This document shows positions 58,498 to 64,000 of a DNA stretch of 64,000 nt, piece after piece. The stretch comes from Ziziphus jujuba (Eukaryota > Streptophyta > Magnoliopsida > Rosales > Rhamnaceae). Location: contig NC_083388.1 in assembly GCF_031755915.1 (NCBI RefSeq), positions 13,218,501 to 13,282,500 of the forward strand. The letters run 5' to 3'. The notes below the pieces were generated by a model, which saw only the letters and a list, made by a program, of their open reading frames with translations, was not told the DNA's origin and did not search any database. Both the position numbers and the translations under genes were made by a program. The number at the start of each line of letters is the position of its first letter. Position 1 is the stretch's first letter.

Positions 58498-61400
58498 ATG
58501 AGTCATAGTGGTGATCAAGAGTTCACGGAGGAAGTTGACTTAGAAAATAAACCAGCACCTAGAAAACAAGCCATAAGAGGTACTTGGGTACGTATAGACC
58601 AAGGAACTCAAGAAGGTGCAATGGCCAACCAAAGAGAAGATGATTTGCCCATATGCGAGTATGCTGCTCACAAGAAAGTTGGTGATTTGTCTTGCATAAG
58701 GAGACCACCCATTGAAGCAAACAATTTTAAAATTGAAGCATCTACTACTTCTTTGCTTAATAATGTTCAATTTTGTGGTTTGCCTCATGAAGATCCAAAC
58801 ATGCATATTTCTAGTTTTCTTCAATTGTGTGATATGTCTAAACAAAATGGTGTTTCTGATGATGCTTTTCGATTAAGACTTTTTCCTTGGTCTCTTAGAG
58901 ACAAGGCAAAAGTGTGGTTAAATTCTTTACCTGCAGGTACTATCACTACATGGGATGCTATGGAGGCAAAATTCCTAGACAAATTTTTTCCTCCATCAAA
59001 GACAGCAAAATTGAAAAGTGATATAAACAATTTTTGTCAATGGGACCAAGAGACTTTGTATGATGCATGGGAGCGCTTCAAGGAACTATTAAGAAGATGC
59101 CCACACCATGGTTTTCCAACATGGATACAGGTACAGATTTTCTATAATGGTCTAGATTATGGTAACAAACAATTGGTAGATGCAGCTGCAGGAGGTTCTT
59201 TAATGAAGAAGAGGCAATCAGAAGCATTTGAATTAATTGAAGAGATGGCCCATAATAACTACCAATATCCAAGTGAGAGGAGACTAAATGGAAGAAGTCA
59301 AGTAAAGGCCGTGGAAGACGTTGATATTAACAACTTAGGAGCTCAACTTGCAACCCAATTCATGAAGACCTTGAACACTCAATTTGGTCAAATAGGGGTG
59401 AATTCTATCCAATCTACTAATAATTTTTTATTTTGTGATTTATGTGGTGCTCATGATCATAAGAGTGTGGATTGCCAAGTTGGAAATCCCTTTGCTTCTG
59501 ATGATGTTAATTTTGTAGGGAACTTCCAAAAGCAACAAAACAATCCATATTCTAACACATATAATCCAGGATGGAGGAACCACCCAAATTTTTCATGGTC
59601 TAACAACAACCAGCAAGGGTCTAATCAAGGACAAAGTGGAGGGTTTCAAAGACAACAATTCCAATCTCCATTCTACCAAAAGCCGCAACTTGCACATCAA
59701 AATCAAAATTCTTCTCAAGCTCAAACTCAATTTTCTTCACTTGAACAATCCTTGCAACAGTTATCTAATAATACTAATTCTTTCATGCAGAGAACTGAGC
59801 AACAATTGACAAACCATAGTCAAATGTTCAACAACCAAATGGCTGCAATCAAAAGCTTGGAGAACCAAATAGGTCAATTAGCAACTCAATTCCAAAGAAG
59901 TCAAGGAACTTTGCCAAGCCAAACGGAGAAGAACCCAAAGGAGCAGGTTCAAGCCATTACATTAAGAAGTGGAAAGCAAGTAGCCGGGCCTAAAGAAAGT
60001 GACAAAGGGATGGTAATTCTTGATGATGAAGATGAAGAGAGCCCTATAGACTCAACATCACACTTGGTCACACATGACAACTCAAAATCAAATGTGGAGC
60101 ATAATGAGGCTTATAGGAGAAAAGATGAAGGTTTAAGTGATGCCATGAAGTCTCCACCAACAAAGTACATACCGCCACATGTAAGAGAGGCCGAGAGCTC
60201 ACCAACTGGATCAAAGAAAGTTGAACCAGCACCTTACCTAACCAAATCTATTGACAAGCACAACGAAAATGAGGAGAAGAATCAAGCCTACAAGAAAACC
60301 CCACCTCCACCTTTCCCATCTAGGTTTAAGAATGCAAAGTTAGATAATCAATTTAAAAAGTTTCTTGATGTATTCAAGCAATTGCATGTAAATATCCCTT
60401 TCATAGATGCCTTAGAACAAATGCCTTCCTATGTTAAGTTTTTGAAGGAGATATTGTCAAACAAGAGGAGGTGGGAGAATTATGAGTTAGTAGCTTTGAG
60501 TGAGGAGAGTAGTGCTAGGTTACACCATAGGATTCCACCCAAGTTAAAAGATCCAGGAAGCTTTGATATCCCGTGTAACATTGGACATTATAATTTTATG
60601 GCTCTTTGTGATTTAGGTGCTAGCATTAATTTGATGCCATATAGCATTTACAGGAAGCTTGGAGTGGGAGATGTGAAGCCTACCACAGTGACTCTTCAAA
60701 TGGCAGATCGAAGCATAAAAAGGCCAAGGGGAATATTGGAGGATGTACTTGTAAAAGTAAACAAGTTCATATTCCCTGCAGACTTTGTGATACTTGATAT
60801 GGAGGAAGATGACAACATTCCAATCATTCTTGGAAGACCATTTCTTGCAACCGGACGTGCCCTAATTGATGTACAACAAAGGCAAGTAACCCTTAGAGTA
60901 CTCAATGAGGAGGTAAGTTTTCAAATCCCTAATGTTGTTAAATTTCCTAATCTTGATGAAATTTCTTGCTGCTTTCTTGTTGATGCATGTGATGAATTGG
61001 TAAATGATATGGCAAAGGAAAGTAATTTAGATCCCTTAGGATTGAGTGAGTTATTTGGACCATGTACAGAAGAAGAAAAACAAGAGTGTAACATCATAGA
61101 TATAACCACCCACTGTGAGGTAGATTATGTTGGAAAGTTTGAGGATTTAGGTGAGAGTGGACCTAGAAAGATACCGAGTGTGGAGCACCCACCTATAATT
61201 GATTTGAAGCCACTACCTAGTCATTTAAAATATGCTTTTCTAGGATTTAATAATACCCTGCCGGTAATAATTTCATCCGCCCTTAGTGAGGACCAAGAAG
61301 CCAAACTTTTAGAAGTTTTAAGAGAACATAAAACTGCACTAGGTTGGACTATAGCTGATATTAAGGGTATTAGCCCCTCTATTTGTATGCACAAAATACT

Positions 61401-64000
61401 TATGGAGGAAGACCATAAACCGACTGTAGAACATCAAAGGAGGCTTAATCCTAATCTTAAGAAAGTGGTTCATGGTGAGATTTTAAAGCTTTTAGATGCC
61501 GGGATTATCTATCCTATTTCGGATAGTAATTGGGTAAGTCCTATTCAAGTAGTTCCTAAGAAAGGTGGGATGACTGTGCAAGAGAATGATAAGAGTGAGC
61601 TTATTCCTACTAGGTTAGTTACTGGGTGGAGAGTGTGTATTGATTATAGGAAGCTTAATAAGGCCACTAGAAAAGACCATTTTCCTTTGCCATTCATTGA
61701 TCAAATGTTAGAAAGGTTAGCCGGTAAGGAATATTATTGTTTTCTAGATGGTTATAGCGGTTACAATCAAATAGCTATTGCCCCTGATGATCAAGAAAAG
61801 ACTACTTTTACTTGTCCTTATGGAACTTTTGCCTATAGAAGGATGCCTTTTGGTTTATGCAATGCACCTGCAACCTTTCAAAGGTGTATGATGTCCATCT
61901 TTTCGGATATGGTAGAAGATATCATTGAAATCTTTATGGATGATTTTAGTGTATTTGGTGATTCTTTTACCTCTTGCTTGCAAAATTTATCTAGGGTTCT
62001 TCTAAGGTGTAAAGAAACGAATCTTGTGCTTAATTGGGAAAAATGTCACTTTATGGTTCAAGAGGGCATAGTTTTAGGTCATAAGATTTCTAAAAGGGGA
62101 ATTGAGGTAGATAAAGCTAAAATAGAAGTTATAGAGAAATTGCCTCCACCGACTTCAATAAAAGGTATTAGGAGTTTTCTTGGGCATGCGGGCTTTTATA
62201 GGAGATTTATTAAGGATTTTTCCAAGATAACTAAACCTCTTTGTAACTTGTTGAATAAAGATGTTCCCTTTGTTTTTGATGATGAATGCATGCATGCTTT
62301 TAATCTTTTGAAAGAAAAATTAATATGTGCTCCCATTATGTGTACTCCTAATTGGAATCTACCTTTTGAAATTATGTGTGATGCTAGTGATTATGCTATA
62401 GGAGCTGTTTTGGGACAAAGGAAAGATAAAAAACTGCATGTTATTTATTATGCTTCTAGAACTTTGAATGATGCTCAACTTAATTATGCTACTACTGAGA
62501 AAGAGATGCTTGCCATTGTCTTTGCTTTTGATAAGTTTAGAGCATATTTGTTAGGTTCTAAGACCATTGTCTATACCGATCATAGTGCAATTAAGTACCT
62601 CATGAGTAAGAAAGAGTCTAAACCTAGGTTAATTAGATGGGTTTTGTTACTTCAAGAGTTTGACTTAGAAATTTTGGATAAAAAAGGAGTAGAAAACCTA
62701 GTAGCTGATCACTTGTCTAGGTTGGAATTGAGTGAGGAAAAAGAAGAAAGAGATATAGAAGAGTGTTTTCCAGATGAGAAAGTGTTTAAGGTTGATGGTA
62801 TGTTTGATGTACCTTGGTATGCTGACATTGTTAATTATTTGGTTACTAATGTTATGCCGCCTAGTTTGGAAAAACCATATGAAAAGCATAAGTTTCTTAA
62901 GGAAAGTAGGTATTACTTTTGGGATGACCCCTATCTTTTTAAGAAGTGTGCCGATGGTATAATTAGGAGGTGTGTTGCTAGAGAAGAGACAATGTCCATT
63001 ATTAAAAGTTGTCATTCTAGTGAGTATGGGGGGCATTTTGGGACTAGAAAAACCATAGCAAAAATTTTAAATTCTGGATTTTATTGGCCATCTATGTTTA
63101 AAGATACTAATATTTATGTGCAAGGGTGTGATAGGTGCCAGAGAACAGGGAACATATCAAGGAAGAATGAGATGCCTTTGAAGAATATCCTTGAGGTAGA
63201 ATTGTTTGATGTTTGGGGTATTGATTTCATGGGTCCTTTTCCTTCTTCTTGTGGTAATAAATATATTTTAGTTGCTGTGGATTATGTTTCTAAATGGGTT
63301 GAAGCTAGTGCACTACCTACTAATGATGCACGAGTTGTATTGAAATTTTTAAAAAAATACATTTTTACTAGATTTGGTACACCCCGAGCAATCATTAGTG
63401 ATGGTGGCACTCATTTTTGTAACAAACAATTTGAATCCCTTCTTGCTAAATATGGTGTTAGGCATAAAATTGCTACCCCTTACCACCCACAAACTAGTGG
63501 GCAAGTAGAAATTTCAAACAGGGAAATAAAGAGGATTTTGGAGAAGACGGTCAATGCTTCAAGAAAGGATTGGAGCTTAAAGCTAGATGATGCACTTTGG
63601 GCATATCGGACCGCCTACAAGACCCCCATTGGTACTTCTCCGTATAAACTGGTTTTTGGTAAGGAATGTCATCTTCCCGTGGAATTGGAGCATAAAGCAT
63701 ATTGGGCAACCAAGTTTCTCAATTTTGATCAAGAGGCTGTGGGCAAGAATAGGCTATTGCAATTGGATGAACTTGAAGAATTTAGGATGGATGCTTTCGA
63801 GAATGCAAAGATTTACAAAGAAAAGACAAAGAGATGGCACGACAAGATGATTAAAAAGAGGAACTTTCATGTTGGACAAAAGGTACTTCTTTATAACTCT
63901 AGACTTAAATTGTTTCCAGGTAAATTAAGATCAAGATGGAGTGGACCATATGATATTGTACAAATTTTTCCAAGTGGAGCAATTGAAATCACCAAACCGG
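58498..64000 (+). CDS. R8 gag-pol polyprotein, Athila type, open to the window end
   Basis: 1834 codons without a stop, checked codon by codon; starts MSHSGDQEF after an upstream stop. Gag core from residue 122 ([18 protein letters not shown]). CCHC knuckle 313-326 ([14 protein letters not shown]). A Gln/Asn-rich spacer, then ITLRSGK at 487. Protease DLGAS at 705-709. [13 protein letters not shown] from 1044 and the catalytic box FMDD at 1146-1149. RNase H: CDAS with Asp 1295, YTDHS with Asp 1361, VADHLSR with Asp 1404. Integrase: zinc domain His 1506 and 1513 with a CDRC pair, catalytic Asp 1576, Asp 1635 and Glu 1671 (DD35E spacing). All catalytic residues I can check are present. Gag and pol share one frame with no recoding site. 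The C-terminus and any env-like gene are outside. Confidence 0.93.
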   Translation, partial: MSHSGDQEFTEEVDLENKPAPRKQAIRGTWVRIDQGTQEGAMANQREDDLPICEYAAHKKVGDLSCIRRPPIEANNFKIEASTTSLLNNVQFCGLPHEDPNMHISSFLQLCDMSKQNGVSDDAFRLRLFPWSLRDKAKVWLNSLPAGTITTWDAMEAKFLDKFFPPSKTAKLKSDINNFCQWDQETLYDAWERFKELLRRCPHHGFPTWIQVQIFYNGLDYGNKQLVDAAAGGSLMKKRQSEAFELIEEMAHNNYQYPSERRLNGRSQVKAVEDVDINNLGAQLATQFMKTLNTQFGQIGVNSIQSTNNFLFCDLCGAHDHKSVDCQVGNPFASDDVNFVGNFQKQQNNPYSNTYNPGWRNHPNFSWSNNNQQGSNQGQSGGFQRQQFQSPFYQKPQLAHQNQNSSQAQTQFSSLEQSLQQLSNNTNSFMQRTEQQLTNHSQMFNNQMAAIKSLENQIGQLATQFQRSQGTLPSQTEKNPKEQVQAITLRSGKQVAGPKESDKGMVILDDEDEESPIDSTSHLVTHDNSKSNVEHNEAYRRKDEGLSDAMKSPPTKYIPPHVREAESSPTGSKKVEPAPYLTKSIDKHNENEEKNQAYKKTPPPPFPSRFKNAKLDNQFKKFLDVFKQLHVNIPFIDALEQMPSYVKFLKEILSNKRRWENYELVALSEESSARLHHRIPPKLKDPGSFDIPCNIGHYNFMALCDLGASINLMPYSIYRKLGVGDVKPTTVTLQMADRSIKRPRGILEDVLVKVNKFIFPADFVILDMEEDDNIPIILGRPFLATGRALIDVQQRQVTLRVLNEEVSFQIPNVVKFPNLDEISCCFLVDACDELVNDMAKESNLDPLGLSELFGPCTEEEKQECNIIDITTHCEVDYVGKFEDLGESGPRKIPSVEHPPIIDLKPLPSHLKYAFLGFNNTLPVIISSALSEDQEAKLLEVLREHKTALGWTIADIKGISPSICMHKILMEEDHKPTVEHQRRLNPNLKKVVHGEILKLLDAGIIYPISDSNWVSPIQVVPKKGGMTVQENDKSELIPTRLVTGWRVCIDYRKLNKATRKDHFPLPFIDQMLERLAGKEYYCFLDGYSGYNQIAIAPDDQEKTTFTCPYGTFAYRRMPFGLCNAPATFQRCMMSIFSDMVEDIIEIFMDDFSVFGDSFTSCLQNLSRVLLRCKETNLVLNWEKCHFMVQEGIVLGHKISKRGIEVDKAKIEVIEKLPPPTSIKGIRSFLGHAGFYRRFIKDFSKITKPLCNLLNKDVPFVFDDECMHAFNLLKEKLICAPIMCTPNWNLPFEIMCDASDYAIGAVLGQRKDKKLHVIYYASRTLNDAQLNYATTEKEMLAIVFAFDKFRAYLLGSKTIVYTDHSAIKYLMSKKESKPRLIRWVLLLQEFDLEILDKKGVENLVADHLSRLELSEEKEERDIEECFPDEKVFKVDGMFDVPWYADIVNYLVTNVMPPSLEKPYEKHKFLKESRYYFWDDPYLFKKCADGIIRRCVAREETMSIIKSCHSSEYGGHFGTRKTIAKILNSGFYWPSMFKDTNIYVQGCDRCQRTGNISRKNEMPLKNILEVELFDVWGIDFMGPFPSSCGNKYILVAVDYVSKWVEASALPTNDARVVLKFLKKYIFTRFGTPRAIISDGGTHFCNKQFESLLAKYGVRHKIATPYHPQTSGQVEISNREIKRILEKTVNASRKDWSLKLDDALWAYRTAYKTPIGTSPYKLVFGKECHLPVELEHKAYWATKFLNFDQEAVGKNRLLQLDELEEFRMDAFENAKIYKEKTKRWHDKMIKKRNFHVGQKVLLYNSRLKLFPGKLRSRWSGPYDIVQIFPSGAIEITKP

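Larger units (their letters stand above)
56170..64000 (+). mobile_element. R8: Athila-clade Ty3/gypsy element with intact gag-pol, 3' end beyond window
   Basis: 5' LTR 56170-57897, tRNA-Asp primer site, leader, then one uninterrupted gag-pol frame to the window end. The Athila placement rests on the Asp primer site, the gag signature, ITLRSG, and a DLGAS protease. Inserted in the palindrome array after ATGGG (56165-56169). The partner duplication, any envelope-like ORF and the 3' LTR lie outside. The intact frame implies a recent insertion. Confidence 0.9.

Noticed and set aside
58540..59272. Several minus-strand open frames across the R8 gag region
   Set aside because: They are the antisense of the intact gag-pol frame and resemble no known protein.

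Overview
The window is intergenic DNA from a large plant genome, probably a eudicot. It is AT-rich and built almost entirely of transposable elements nested inside one another. The only host-gene-like sequence is a fragment captured by a Mutator-like element. I see no rRNA or tRNA gene, no CRISPR array and no intact host gene.

The base layer is a decayed CACTA (En/Spm) transposon on the minus strand. Its TNP2-type transposase starts at 49394, is interrupted at 49288-12893 by a 36.4 kb block, and resumes from 12893 down to 8465, where element R1 interrupts it again. Upstream of its start lies a leader-like stretch (49395-51080) and then an array of palindromic repeats (51082-56165) that resembles CACTA subterminal DNA.

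The main invaders are one family of Ty3/gypsy chromovirus-like elements. I place them in or near the CRM (centromeric) clade from their protease, RT and integrase motifs, the initiator-Met tRNA primer site, and a pol frame that runs through the polypurine tract into the 3' LTR. Copies are R1 (1-8464, minus), R2 (12894-49287, plus, related but with a different LTR), R3 (18254-23868, minus), R4 (25358-27930, minus, partial), R5 (27931-34308, plus, partial), R6 (35511-48388, minus) and R7 (38994-45974, minus). Solo LTRs are S1 (2434-3434, another family), S2 (17165-23920, split by R3), S3 (30032-31166) and S4 (42334-43468). Matching 5-bp target duplications establish the order for S1, S2, S3, S4, R3, R6 and R7. 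The deepest chain has five levels: CACTA, then R2, R6, R7 and S4.

The most unusual signal is in R3, R4, R6 and R7. All four carry the same scrambled pol, in which protease is followed by a short integrase piece, a short RT piece and the integrase tail. RT, RNase H and the integrase core are otherwise missing. The order cannot come from simple deletions, and four copies share it, so it looks like a non-autonomous subfamily mobilised in trans. R1 and R5 keep a full domain order, but both have lysine in place of the integrase catalytic glutamate.

The right part holds a 1158-bp Pack-MULE (51226-52383) with 179-bp inverted repeats and a perfect 9-bp target duplication. It carries exon and intron pieces of a plant RNA-binding (RRM/CCCH-type) gene. 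Inserted in the repeat array at 56170 is R8, an Athila-clade element with a tRNA-Asp primer site and an uninterrupted gag-pol frame of 1834 codons that runs off the window. It is the youngest-looking element here.
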